This document shows, piece after piece, positions 9,447 through 18,449 of a DNA stretch of 64,000 nucleotides (position 1 is the first letter of the stretch; each line of letters begins with the position of its first letter). Below the pieces are notes generated by a model. The model was not told the DNA's origin, searched no databases, and saw only the letters and a program-made list of their open reading frames with translations. The position numbers and the translations under genes were made by a program. Origin of the DNA: an uncultured Clostridia bacterium (GTDB taxonomy: Bacteria; Bacillota; Clostridia; Christensenellales; Borkfalkiaceae); NCBI GenBank assembly GCA_947589285.1, contig CANPZV010000004.1, positions 1 through 64,000 of the forward strand. The letters are read 5' to 3'.

Positions 9447-10634
9447 TTATCCGAAGCACGCAAGCAGAATGCCTGCGCCGAGTGCCGAGCCGATGACGCC
9501 CGCGACATTTGGCCCCATCGCGTGCATCAGGAGGTGATTGGACGGGTCGTACTCCCGCCCGACGTCCTCGGAGATCCTTGCCGCCATGGGAACGGCGGAG
9601 ACGCCCGCCGAGCCGATGAGCGGATTGATCTGCCCGTGCGTCAGTTTGCACATGAGTTTTGCGGTGAGCAGACCGCCGATCGTGCCGCAGACAAATGCGA
9701 CGACGCCGATGAGCAGGATATAGAGGGTCTGGGGCGTCAGGAAGATGTCCCCTTTCGCCTTACAGCCGACGGCGATGCCGAGGAAGATCGTCACCGTGTT
9801 CATCAGTCCGTTCTGCGCCTGCGAGGAGAGCCGCTCCACCACGCCCGATTCGCGGAAGAGATTGCCGAGCATGAGCATGCCGAGCAGCGGAATTGCGTCG
9901 GGAAGAAGAAGGCCGACGACGAGCGTCACGATGACGGGGAACATGATCTTTTCTGCCTTGCTGACCTGACGGAGGGGCTTCATGCGGATCATGCGTTCCT
10001 TCTTCGTCGTGAGAAGCCGCATGAGAGGCTTTTGGATGACGGGAATGAGTGCCATATAGGAGTAGGCCGCAATGGCGATCGTGGGGACGAGGTTTTCCGC
10101 AAGCATCTTGGCGACATAGAGAGCCGTCGGCCCGTCCGCGCCGCCGATAATGGCGATGGCCGCCGCTTCCGCCCCCGAAAATCCAAGCAGGATCGCGCCG
10201 AAGAGGGCGATAAAGATACCGAGCTGGGCACCCGCGCCGATCAACATGCTCTTCGGGTTGGCGATGAGCGGGCCGAAGTCCGTCATCGCGCCGATGCCGA
10301 GGAAGATGAGCGGCGGGTAGATGACCTTATCCACGCCATAGTAGAGGTACCAGAGAAGCCCCCTGTCCGTGACGAGATCGTAGGTATGGGCTTCGTCGGT
10401 GTAGGTCCCCCACAGGATCTTTTCCGCCCCGGGAATATTGATGAGGAACATCCCGAACGCGATGGGAAGAAGGAGCATCGGCTCGAATTTCTTCACGATC
10501 GCGAGGAACATCAACACAAAGGAGATGGCGAGCATGATGTAGTTCTTCCACACGTCGCCGCCCTGCGATATCCCCATTGAATGCCACAGATCGGAAAAGA
10601 TCTTTCCGAAATCTATGAGTAAATTGTTCTGCAT
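9447..10634 (-). CDS. oadB: Sodium ion-translocating decarboxylase subunit beta
   Basis: [47 protein letters not shown]. Confidence 0.95.
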   Translation of the reverse strand: MQNNLLIDFGKIFSDLWHSMGISQGGDVWKNYIMLAISFVLMFLAIVKKFEPMLLLPIAFGMFLINIPGAEKILWGTYTDEAHTYDLVTDRGLLWYLYYGVDKVIYPPLIFLGIGAMTDFGPLIANPKSMLIGAGAQLGIFIALFGAILLGFSGAEAAAIAIIGGADGPTALYVAKMLAENLVPTIAIAAYSYMALIPVIQKPLMRLLTTKKERMIRMKPLRQVSKAEKIMFPVIVTLVVGLLLPDAIPLLGMLMLGNLFRESGVVERLSSQAQNGLMNTVTIFLGIAVGCKAKGDIFLTPQTLYILLIGVVAFVCGTIGGLLTAKLMCKLTHGQINPLIGSAGVSAVPMAARISEDVGREYDPSNHLLMHAMGPNVAGVIGSALGAGILLACFG

Positions 10635-10646
10635 GTTGCTCTCCGC

Positions 10647-10997
10647 TTATCCGATGACGGCGAGAAGGGCGTCCGATTCGACATTCGCCCCCTTCTGCAC
10701 ATGAAACGTGACCTTCCCTTCGCAGGGGGCGGTGATATCGTTGTCCATCTTCATGGCCTCGAGGACGAGAATGGGCTGGTCCTTTTTGACCGACGCGCCG
10801 TTCTCCACGAGAAGATTTTTGATAAGCCCGGGGAAGGGCGAAAGCACCTTTGTCCCGTTCCCCGCGGCCGCAGGGGCGGGAGAGGCGGCAACGGGAGCCG
10901 CGATCGGGACGGCCTTGGGCGCAGACGAGTTCTCGCCAAGTTCCTCCACCCCCACTTCATACTGTTTTCCGTTGACCGTGACCAAAAAATTACGCAT
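10647..10997 (-). CDS. Biotin carboxyl carrier protein (decarboxylase gamma/C type)
   Basis: LSPFPGLIKNLLVENGASVKKDQPILVLEAMKMDNDITAP biotinyl domain. Confidence 0.95.
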   Translation of the reverse strand: MRNFLVTVNGKQYEVGVEELGENSSAPKAVPIAAPVAASPAPAAAGNGTKVLSPFPGLIKNLLVENGASVKKDQPILVLEAMKMDNDITAPCEGKVTFHVQKGANVESDALLAVIG

Positions 10998-11012
10998 GAC
11001 GTTAAAACTCCT

Positions 11013-11339
11013 TTATAAACGCTTGATTCGCCTTACGACAAAGTCGCACTTTGCATTTTCCGTTTGATAATAGCTCATGAGGGCCGCAGTGATCGCGGCG
11101 ACGACTTCGGGAGAGACGTCCTCCTGCGGCGGAGAAACTTCCCTGCGCCTGTCGCGCGGCGCGGCGGGAACATCGTTCTCCCGCTTCCTCTCGCCGAGCT
11201 TTTTCATGATGAAACCGATCAGCGTCAGAATGAGGACGAGGAGAGCGATCCCGACGACGACGAAGAGGAGGCCGAAAACCGCATAGAAGGCCCCGTCGCC
11301 GACGTTCATCTTGAACCATGGATCGAGAAGAGACGTCAT
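11013..11339 (-). CDS. OadG-family decarboxylase delta/gamma membrane subunit
   Basis: Single N-terminal TM, position in operon, C-terminal EVVAAITAALMSYY. Confidence 0.8.
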   Translation of the reverse strand: MTSLLDPWFKMNVGDGAFYAVFGLLFVVVGIALLVLILTLIGFIMKKLGERKRENDVPAAPRDRRREVSPPQEDVSPEVVAAITAALMSYYQTENAKCDFVVRRIKRL

Positions 11340-11346
11340 ATTCCCC

Positions 11347-12687
11347 TCACTTTATCAGCGTCTGGAGGGACGCGATGAGATATTGCTTTAAGAACTGCGG
11401 TTCGATGATGTTGTCGAGGTACCCTCCCTCTGCGGCATGCACGGGGTCGGCGATCTCCTCGGCGTAGTGTTTGGCGGCGTCCGCACCGAGGCCGTTCAGT
11501 TCGATCTGCGCCCCCTCCTCGCTCTCAAAGAGGGAGATCTGCGCCGTCGCCAAGGCGTATGTGTAGTCGAACCCGACAGATTTTGCGGCGAAAAGGCTGT
11601 ACCCAAGTCCCACCGCCTTGCCCGTCACGACGGCGACCTTTGCCGTGTCGATGGCGTCGAGCATAGAAAGATATTCTCCGATCTCTTTCAAAACGCCGCT
11701 GTTGTTGGCGGCAAGCGTGCGCTCAACGCCGAGGCAATCCACAAAGGTCACAAAGGGAATGCCGTGGCAGCACGCGAGTTCGGCAAAATTTTTGATCTTT
11801 CTGATATTCTGCGCGTTTAGGGAAACATTGTCAAAGACCACGGCCGCGACCGCGATCCCCCCGATGCGCCCGAGGACCGTTCTTACCTCCTGACAGCTGT
11901 TCGCGCCGAGTTCGAGGAAGTCCTCAAAGACCGCTTCGAGGGCTTTTGCCCCCGCATCGCGGTTGAGGGCGGGGAGCGTCTCGTTGAGCTGTGCGTCCAC
12001 GACGGGCATTTCCAGATAGTCGCAGAACTTTAAGATCTTGGAGGCGGCGTCCTTCATGTCGGCGATCTTGACCGCGGGAAGGAGCGCGTCCTTCAAGGCG
12101 TCGAATCCACCGACCTCCGCGGGTTTGAGGTTCTTCTTCTCCCGCGCGGAGAGAACGAGGGGCGAGGCGAGGCTGAGCGCGCTGCTTTTGAAGAACATCA
12201 CACAGTCGCAGACGGAGGCGAGAGCGGCGGCAGAGCCGTAGACCTCCCCCATGAGGACGGCAAATTGCAGAACGGTCCCCTTCAACTGCATCGCCTTCAA
12301 GAGGAGGGTCGAAATGCCCTCCAATACGTCTACGCCCTCCCCGACGCGGACGCCCTGCGACTGCAAGAGGTACACGACGGAGGTCCCGTTCTTTTCGGCG
12401 GCGTTCAGGGTCTTTGCGATCTTCTCGCAATTCCCCTTCGACAGCCCGCCGAAGGACACGTCATGGTTGAGCGCGATGATATAAAAGTGATATCCGCCGA
12501 TCGTGGCAAAGCCCGTCACGACCCCCTCGCCGAGGGCGTCCGCACCGTCGAACGTCTTGGAAAAGCTGAAGGCCGAAAGTTCCACGAAGCTGTCGTCGTC
12601 GCAAAGGGCGGAAATCTGTGAGCGAATGTTTTGTCCCGCTTTGAGAACGGCCTCTTTGCGGGTCCGCAACAATGAAATTTTATCCAT
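11347..12687 (-). CDS. Divergent carboxyltransferase (MmdA/PccB-like)
   Basis: Crotonase-fold carboxyltransferase layout (GEGVVTGFATIGGYHFYIIALNHDVSFGGLS..; GIPFVTFVDCLG; ADPVHAAEGGYLDNIIEP). Confidence 0.8.
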   Translation of the reverse strand: MDKISLLRTRKEAVLKAGQNIRSQISALCDDDSFVELSAFSFSKTFDGADALGEGVVTGFATIGGYHFYIIALNHDVSFGGLSKGNCEKIAKTLNAAEKNGTSVVYLLQSQGVRVGEGVDVLEGISTLLLKAMQLKGTVLQFAVLMGEVYGSAAALASVCDCVMFFKSSALSLASPLVLSAREKKNLKPAEVGGFDALKDALLPAVKIADMKDAASKILKFCDYLEMPVVDAQLNETLPALNRDAGAKALEAVFEDFLELGANSCQEVRTVLGRIGGIAVAAVVFDNVSLNAQNIRKIKNFAELACCHGIPFVTFVDCLGVERTLAANNSGVLKEIGEYLSMLDAIDTAKVAVVTGKAVGLGYSLFAAKSVGFDYTYALATAQISLFESEEGAQIELNGLGADAAKHYAEEIADPVHAAEGGYLDNIIEPQFLKQYLIASLQTLIK

Positions 12688-12802
12688 TCATGACCTCTCG
12701 AGATGAAAAATTCCAATCTCTACCAAATATCATTATACACAACGGAGGCAGAAAAAGCAAGCGTCGCGCAAAAGTTTTTCAGGGGATTTTCGGCATTGAA
12801 AA

Positions 12803-12823
12803 AGACCGCAAGAGTTTGCGGCC
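12803..12823 (-). terminator. Terminator of VTT-domain gene
   Basis: gaccgcaagagtttgcggcc hairpin followed (minus strand) by TTTTTC. Confidence 0.6.
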
Positions 12824-13864
12824 TCATTCCCTCTTTTTTTCGTCGGGCGGAGAGCCTTCCCCCTCCTTTTTGACGCCTTTTGTAACGATCGCGCCGTCGG
12901 GGCCGACGACCTCGAGCGTAAAGTCCCCCTTCTCCCTCTTCTCCTCGACGCGGGTCTCACGGTGAAAGACCTTCTCGAACCAGCCGAGGATGGCGTCGGC
13001 CTTCTTGTAGAGGACGACGAACAGAACGGCGACGAGGACGAGAAGCACGCCCCAAATGAGAAGCCCCCACCATGTGTCGAAGGGGATGAGCGTGATGGAA
13101 TAGCTCGTCGTGAAGATTGCAAGCACGCGCGAGACGAGGATGACCGCGAGGAAATACCATACCGACATCGACGAAAATCCCGCAACGAAGCATAGCACAT
13201 CGTCTGGAAAAACGGGCAAAAGGAACATCGCCGTGAGGAGAAGTTTATCCTTCCCCTTGATCTTTTGGAGCCACTTTTCAAGGGTGTCCTGCCCCACGAG
13301 CCATGCGCAGACGCGCAGACCGGCATATCTCCCGATGAGAAAGGCGACGAGCGAACCGATGACGATCCCCGCCAAGCTGTAAAGACTGCCGAGGAGCGGG
13401 CCGAAGAGCGCGGTCCCCGCGACGACCGTGACTGTACTCGGAATGGGCAGGATGACGACCTGCAAAAATTGCAGGGCGATGAAGAGCGCGGTCATCCAGC
13501 TCCCCGCACGCTCCAAATAGGCCTGAAAGCTCCCCTCGTCCCGCATGACGTCGAGAAAACCCGTCGCAAGCAGGATATACAGCCCGATGAGCAGGAAATC
13601 AAAGAGAATAAAGGCGATGATACAGCTCTTGTAGACGACCTGTTTCCCCAAGAAATAAAAGATGAGGTCCACGGCCGCAAGGGCGGCGTTCACCGCGGTG
13701 CCGATCGCAAGGACAGTCCACCAAAGCGACGGCTCCCATTCGACAAAATAACGGAGAGACAACACGAGAAAGGCCTCAAAGACCGCCGCGCCGAATACGA
13801 TCCCCGCCGTGTGCCATATCCTGTATGAAAGTGGCTTCACCTTGCCCTCGTCAGACTTCCCCAT
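12824..13864 (-). CDS. TVP38/TMEM64 (VTT/DedA-like) membrane protein
   Basis: LPIPSTVTVVAGTALFGPLLGSLYSLAGIVIGSLVAFLIGRYAG..FPDDVLCFVAG. Confidence 0.85.
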   Translation of the reverse strand: MGKSDEGKVKPLSYRIWHTAGIVFGAAVFEAFLVLSLRYFVEWEPSLWWTVLAIGTAVNAALAAVDLIFYFLGKQVVYKSCIIAFILFDFLLIGLYILLATGFLDVMRDEGSFQAYLERAGSWMTALFIALQFLQVVILPIPSTVTVVAGTALFGPLLGSLYSLAGIVIGSLVAFLIGRYAGLRVCAWLVGQDTLEKWLQKIKGKDKLLLTAMFLLPVFPDDVLCFVAGFSSMSVWYFLAVILVSRVLAIFTTSYSITLIPFDTWWGLLIWGVLLVLVAVLFVVLYKKADAILGWFEKVFHRETRVEEKREKGDFTLEVVGPDGAIVTKGVKKEGEGSPPDEKKRE

Positions 13865-13877
13865 AATATATAGTATA

Positions 13878-14342
13878 TCAATCGGCTTCTTCTTTTATAA
13901 GACTTTCTCTCAAAACGTCGATGGCTTCGCGGGCAAGTTTATCGCAGAGGTTGTTGAATTCGTTGTCGGCATGCCCCTTGACCTTATGAAAATGGACGGT
14001 GTGAATGCGGGTGAGCGACAGAAGTTCCCGCCAAAGCTCGTCGTTGAGGACGGGCTTTTTATCGGCCTTTTTCCAGCCGCTTTTCTCCCATGCGTACACC
14101 CAGCCCTCCAAAAAGGCGTTGACCGTGTAAGCAGAATCGGAAAAAACGTCCACTTCGCAGGGATATTTGAGCCTTTTCAACCCCTCGATGACGGCTATGA
14201 TCTCCATGCGGTTGTTGGTCGTCTCGGCCTCGCTGCCCGAAAGTTCGGTCCTATGCTCGCCGTAAAACAAGATCGCCCCCCACCCGCCGGGGCCGGGGTT
14301 GCCCGAACATGCACCGTCCGTATATAAGGTCACCTTCTTCAT
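13878..14342 (-). CDS. rnhA: Ribonuclease HI
   Basis: VTLYTDGACSGNPGPGGWGAIL; NNRMEI; SDSAYTVNAF; KGHADNEFNN. Confidence 0.96.
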   Translation of the reverse strand: MKKVTLYTDGACSGNPGPGGWGAILFYGEHRTELSGSEAETTNNRMEIIAVIEGLKRLKYPCEVDVFSDSAYTVNAFLEGWVYAWEKSGWKKADKKPVLNDELWRELLSLTRIHTVHFHKVKGHADNEFNNLCDKLAREAIDVLRESLIKEEAD

Positions 14343-14459
14343 GGCGTATCAGCACAGCCTCCCTGTCATAAAAATAACGAATCTGAGGGGCACTTTGTCC
14401 CGCATACGGATATTGTAACCTTTTTCCGATGAGAAGTCAAGAAAAGGGGCAAGAAAACC

Positions 14460-14498
14460 CCAAAACAGCCCGCCAACACAGTTGGCGGGCTGTTTTGG
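14460..14498. terminator. 18-bp perfect-stem hairpin (terminator-like)
   Basis: ccaaaacagcccgccaac-aca-gttggcgggctgttttgg. Confidence 0.8.
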
Positions 14499-14510
14499 CA
14501 GGGGAGACGC
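14493..14510 (-). repeat. Truncated duplicate of the tRNA-Trp 3' end
   Basis: ttttggcaggggagacgc, identical to 14608-14625. Confidence 0.8.
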
Positions 14511-14583
14511 TCCTTTGTCCCACAAAACCGCTCCGCGCTTTTGCGGGAACCCTGTTTTCTTTCGATTCGCGCCTGACCCCACC

Positions 14584-14611
14584 AAAAAAACCCGCCGAAT
14601 GCGGGTTTTTT
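14584..14611 (-). terminator. Terminator of tRNA-Trp
   Basis: aaaaaaacccgc-cgaat-gcgggttttttt. Confidence 0.85.
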
Positions 14612-14685
14612 GGCAGGGGAGACGCGACTCGAACACGCAACAGACGGTTTTGGAGACCGTTGCTCTACCATTGAACTACTCCCCT
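14611..14685 (-). tRNA. trnW: tRNA-Trp (CCA anticodon), CCA tail encoded
   Basis: Reverse complement AGGGGAGTAGTTCAATGGTAGAGCAACGGTCTCCAAAACCGTCTGTTGCGTGTTCGAGTCGCGTCTCCCCTGCCA folds as cloverleaf; loop CTCCAAA. Confidence 0.95.
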
Positions 14686-14698
14686 ACGCGCAACACTT

Positions 14699-14727
14699 AT
14701 TATACATATTTCGGGCGGCTCCGTCAA
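14699..14727 (-). promoter_or_regulatory. Promoter of tRNA-Trp
   Basis: TTGACG-17 bp-TATAAT on minus strand. Confidence 0.8.
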
Positions 14728-14802
14728 GACATTTTCGTCAAAAAAGAAAAATTCTTGAAAAAAGCAACCGTCCAAACGTCTGATAAAACAAGCTATTTAC
14801 GC

Positions 14803-14833
14803 AATTATGTCACGCATAATACTATGCAAAACG
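14803..14833 (+). repeat. Dispersed palindromic element, copy B (intergenic, 3' of galE)
   Basis: aattatgtcacgcataatactatgcaaaacg. Confidence 0.75.
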
Positions 14834-14841
14834 TGAAAAAT

Positions 14842-15855
14842 TCAGTTTTCGTACCCGTTTGGATTGTTCTTCTGCCAATTCCACTGGTCGATGCACATCT
14901 TCTCGAGGTCGTACTGCGCCCTCCAGCCGAGTTCCCTTTCGGCCTTTTCCGCGGAGGCATAGCAGGTCGCAATGTCCCCCGCTCTCCGCGGTTTGATGAC
15001 ATACGGCAAGTCCTTTCCGCACGCCTTGGAGAATGCCTTGATCATGTCAAGCACGCTGTAACCGTTCCCAGTGCCCAAATTGTAGATATAGACGCCCGCG
15101 CTCTTCAGCTTTTCAATGGCGGCAACGTGCCCCCGCGCGAGGTCCACAACGTGGATATAGTCCCTCACTCCCGTTCCGTCGGGCGTGGGATAGTCGTTCC
15201 CGAACACGCCGATCTCCTTCAGCTTCCCGCTCGCGACCTGTGCAACGTAGGGCATGAGATTGTTGGGGATCCCCTTCGGATCCTCGCCGATCAGCCCGCT
15301 CTCGTGCGCTCCGACGGGATTGAAATAGCGCAGGAGCGCGACCGTCCATTCGCCGTCGGAAGTGTAGAGGTCCTTCAGGATATTTTCCTGCATCACCTTC
15401 GTCGCGCCGTAGGGATTGGTCGTCGGGTTCATTTTGCTCGTCTCCTTGAGCGGAAGTTCCGCGGGGTCTCCGTAGACCGTTGCCGAGGAGGAAAAGACGA
15501 TCTTTTTGACGCCGAATTTTTTCATCGTCTCGATGAGGACGAGCGTGGAAATGAGATTGTTGTCGTAGTATTCGACGGGCTTCTCCACGCTCTCGCCGAC
15601 GGCTTTGAGGCCCGCAAAGTGGATGACCCAATCGATGTCATACGATGTGAAGATAAGCTCGAGCGCGGCGCGGTCGCGGACGTCGTTTTCGTGGAAATAG
15701 ACTTTCCTTCCCGTGATCTTTTCCACCCGTGCGATCGCCTCGCGGCTCGAATTGCTCAAATTGTCGATGACGACGACGTCGTACCCCGCATTCAGGAGTT
15801 CAACGACCGTGTGGGAGCCGATAAATCCCGCTCCGCCTGTTACCAAAACTGTCAT
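14842..15855 (-). CDS. galE: UDP-glucose 4-epimerase
   Basis: VLVTGGAGFIGSHTVVELLNAGYDVVVIDNLSNS; SSSATVYG; NPYGATK. Confidence 0.96.
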   Translation of the reverse strand: MTVLVTGGAGFIGSHTVVELLNAGYDVVVIDNLSNSSREAIARVEKITGRKVYFHENDVRDRAALELIFTSYDIDWVIHFAGLKAVGESVEKPVEYYDNNLISTLVLIETMKKFGVKKIVFSSSATVYGDPAELPLKETSKMNPTTNPYGATKVMQENILKDLYTSDGEWTVALLRYFNPVGAHESGLIGEDPKGIPNNLMPYVAQVASGKLKEIGVFGNDYPTPDGTGVRDYIHVVDLARGHVAAIEKLKSAGVYIYNLGTGNGYSVLDMIKAFSKACGKDLPYVIKPRRAGDIATCYASAEKAERELGWRAQYDLEKMCIDQWNWQKNNPNGYEN

Positions 15856-15864
15856 AATATCACC

Positions 15865-17301
15865 TCAAATGTTGACGCTGCTCTTTGCGCCAAGAAGATT
15901 TTTGTGTCTTTCCAAAATCGGGTCGATCTCCCTTGCGATGAACTCTTCGGTCTGCTTCGCCGCTCTTCCCGTGAATTTCTTCGCATCGACGATCTCATCC
16001 AGCCGATCGCTGACCGCCGCAAACATCGCGTCCCCCTTTATCCTGTCGAGAAGGTCGTTCTCCAAGCCCTCCTCCTTGACCTTCGCGCCCGCCTCCTGTG
16101 AGAGGACGCGCAGACGCTCGTGGAGCTGCTGCCTGTCTCCCCCCGCCTTGACGCACTCCATGAGGATATTTTCGGTCGCCATGAAGGGAAGTTCGGCGCG
16201 GACGTGGCTCCCGATGACTTTTTCGCGCACGACAAGCCCGTCCGCAACGTTGAGATAGAGGTTGAGGACGGCGTCTGCCGTGAGGAAAGCCTGCGCGTTG
16301 ACGATGCGGCGGTTGGCGGAATCGTCGAGCGTGCGCTCGAGCCACTGCGTCGAGGCGGTCACCGCGCTGTTCATCGGAAGGGAAAGCAGATAGCGGCAGA
16401 GGCTCCCCATCCGCTCACATCGCATGGGATTGCGCTTGTACGCCATCGCGGAGGAGCCGATCTGTGACGTCTCAAAGGGTTCTTCGATCTCCTTCATGCT
16501 CTGGAGGAGACGGACGTCATTGCTGAATTTGTAGGCACTCTGCGCGATCTGCGAGAGGACGCAAAGAACATTGTAATCGAATTTGCGGGGGTACGTCTGC
16601 CCCGTCACACTGTAGACGCGCTCATAGCCGATCTTGCTTAAAACGCGCTTTTCAAGCTCCTTCACCTTCCACTCGTCGCCGTCGAAGAGATCCAAAAAAC
16701 TTGCCTGCGTGCCCGTCGTCCCCTTCACGCCGCGCAGACGGAAGCGGGAAAAGAGCGTGAGCAGATTTTCGTAGTCGAGCATCAGATCCTGAAGCCAGAG
16801 GGCCGCGCGCTTCCCGACCGTGGTGAGCTGGGCGGGCTGAAGATGCGTGAACCCGAGCGTCGGCAGATCTTTGTATTGCAGGGCAAACTTTTTGAGAACG
16901 TCCATGACGTTGACGAGCTTGCGGAGAAGAATGTCAAGCCCGTCGCGCATGATGATGAGTTCGGAGTTGCAGTCCACAAAACAGCTCGTCGCGCCGAGGT
17001 GGATGATCCCTTTTGCGGAGGGCGCGGCGTCGCCGAACGCCTTGACATGCGCCATGACGTCATGGCGGACCGTGCGTTCGTACTCGTCCGCCTTTTCAAA
17101 GTCGATATCCTCGCTGTGCGCTTTCAGATCGTCGATCTGCTCCTGCGTGATGGCAAGCCCCAGCTCTCTCTCGCTCTCGGCAAGGGCGATCCACAGCTTC
17201 CTCCACAGGCGGAAACGCTTTCTGTCGCCGAAGTTTTCCTGCATCTCCTTGCTCGCATACCGCGTACAAAGAGGATTTTCATAGAATATCCTGTCAGACA
17301 T
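15865..17301 (-). CDS. purB: Adenylosuccinate lyase
   Basis: GSSAMAYKRNPMRCER signature; KGTTGTQASFLDLF. Confidence 0.96.
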   Translation of the reverse strand: MSDRIFYENPLCTRYASKEMQENFGDRKRFRLWRKLWIALAESERELGLAITQEQIDDLKAHSEDIDFEKADEYERTVRHDVMAHVKAFGDAAPSAKGIIHLGATSCFVDCNSELIIMRDGLDILLRKLVNVMDVLKKFALQYKDLPTLGFTHLQPAQLTTVGKRAALWLQDLMLDYENLLTLFSRFRLRGVKGTTGTQASFLDLFDGDEWKVKELEKRVLSKIGYERVYSVTGQTYPRKFDYNVLCVLSQIAQSAYKFSNDVRLLQSMKEIEEPFETSQIGSSAMAYKRNPMRCERMGSLCRYLLSLPMNSAVTASTQWLERTLDDSANRRIVNAQAFLTADAVLNLYLNVADGLVVREKVIGSHVRAELPFMATENILMECVKAGGDRQQLHERLRVLSQEAGAKVKEEGLENDLLDRIKGDAMFAAVSDRLDEIVDAKKFTGRAAKQTEEFIAREIDPILERHKNLLGAKSSVNI

Positions 17302-17318
17302 GGCCTACCTCCGACGGC

Positions 17319-17852
17319 TCACATGGTGACGGGTTCGGGATAGGTGACGCCGAACGTCTCTGCCGTCACCTTCTGCATTCTCTGCTCCGTATAGGGCTTG
17401 TCATAGCCGTCCGTGCGGGTCGAAGCGATCTCGTCCACGACGTCCATGCCCTCGATGACCTTCCCGAACGCCGCATATTCGCCGTCGAGGTATTCGGCGT
17501 CGCCGTGCATGATGAAGAATTGGGACCCCGCAGAGTCGCGGTCGCGCGATCTCGCCATGGAGAGGACGCCCCGCGTATGGCTGAGGCTGTTCTTGAAGCC
17601 GTTGGAGGCAAATTCCCCCCTGATGCGATACCCCGGGCCGCCCGTACCGATCCCGCGCGGATCCCCGCCCTGTATCATGAAGCCCTTGATGACGCGGTGG
17701 AAGATGATCCCGTCATAGAAGCCCTTGTTCACGAGGGAGAGGAAATTGTTCACCGTATTCGGCGCGATGTTCGGGTAGAGTTCGGCACGGATGGTCTTGC
17801 CGTCCGCCATTTGGATCGTGATCACGGGATTTTTCGCCGTCATAGAAGTCAC
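17319..17852 (-). CDS. Cyclophilin-type peptidyl-prolyl isomerase
   Basis: FYDGIIFHRVIKGFMIQGGDPRGIGTGGPGY. Confidence 0.95.
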   Translation of the reverse strand: MTSMTAKNPVITIQMADGKTIRAELYPNIAPNTVNNFLSLVNKGFYDGIIFHRVIKGFMIQGGDPRGIGTGGPGYRIRGEFASNGFKNSLSHTRGVLSMARSRDRDSAGSQFFIMHGDAEYLDGEYAAFGKVIEGMDVVDEIASTRTDGYDKPYTEQRMQKVTAETFGVTYPEPVTM

Positions 17853-18292
17853 TCCTTATATTTTTCGATATCGGTGCCCGCCTCCGCAAAGAGCTGAAGC
17901 GAGAAGTCGTCGGGATACCCCTCTTTGTACACCACGCGCTTGATGCCCGCGTTGATGATCATCTTCGCGCAGATGACGCAGGGCTGGTGGGTGCAGTAGA
18001 GTGTTGACCCCTCGATGCTGATCCCATACCTTGCCGCCTGAATGAGGGCGTTCTGCTCGGCGTGGGCCGCAAAGCAGAGTTCGGCATGCGTGCCGCTCTC
18101 GATGTTCATCGTCTCGCGGAGGCATTCCCCCCGATCGATGCAGGTGCGGATGCCCGTAGGCGCGCCGTTATAGCCCGTCGCCATGACGCGGTTCTCCCGC
18201 ACGATGACCGCTCCGACCTTGCGGCGGAGACAGCTTGCCCAACTGCTTACTTCCTCGGTAAGCTCCATAAATCTTTTATCCCACTTATCCAT
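17849..18292 (-). CDS. dCMP/cytidine deaminase family protein (ComEB-like)
   Basis: CLRRKVGAVIV..GYNGAPTG..HAEQNALIQAA..PCVICAKMIINAGI; ATG at 18292 rather than the upstream track start. Confidence 0.92.
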   Translation of the reverse strand: MDKWDKRFMELTEEVSSWASCLRRKVGAVIVRENRVMATGYNGAPTGIRTCIDRGECLRETMNIESGTHAELCFAAHAEQNALIQAARYGISIEGSTLYCTHQPCVICAKMIINAGIKRVVYKEGYPDDFSLQLFAEAGTDIEKYKE

Positions 18293-18298
18293 GGCCTT

Positions 18299-18328
18299 AT
18301 TATACCATATGAAAGGGAAATGTGTCAA
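18299..18328 (-). promoter_or_regulatory. Promoter of dCMP deaminase
   Basis: TTGACA-18 bp-TATAAT, -10 hexamer ends 6 nt before the ATG. Confidence 0.8.
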
Positions 18329-18368
18329 TCGTTCCCCATTTTTTGCCAAAAAAAATTGCATTTCCTGT

Positions 18369-18396
18369 TTGACAGCGCGTTCTATGCGTTTATAAT
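18369..18396 (+). promoter_or_regulatory. groESL promoter
   Basis: TTGACA-16 bp-TATAAT. Confidence 0.8.
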
Positions 18397-18449
18397 ATAG
18401 GAAGAAAAAGAAAATCCCCGCCGAATGCGGGCTTATCAGGAGGTTTTTC

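Noticed and set aside
9337-9651. 104-aa ORF with HPERSEGSPDF / ILNAVKDP
   Set aside because: Translation of a nucleotide repeat plus antisense of oadB
14349-14671. Overlapping minus-strand ORFs across the tRNA-Trp/terminator region (e.g. 14366-14671)
   Set aside because: They translate the tRNA and two terminators; spurious
17287-17301. gtcagacat at the purB start resembling the dispersed element
   Set aside because: Only 9 bp shared and it encodes the conserved-looking MSD start; no flanking arm
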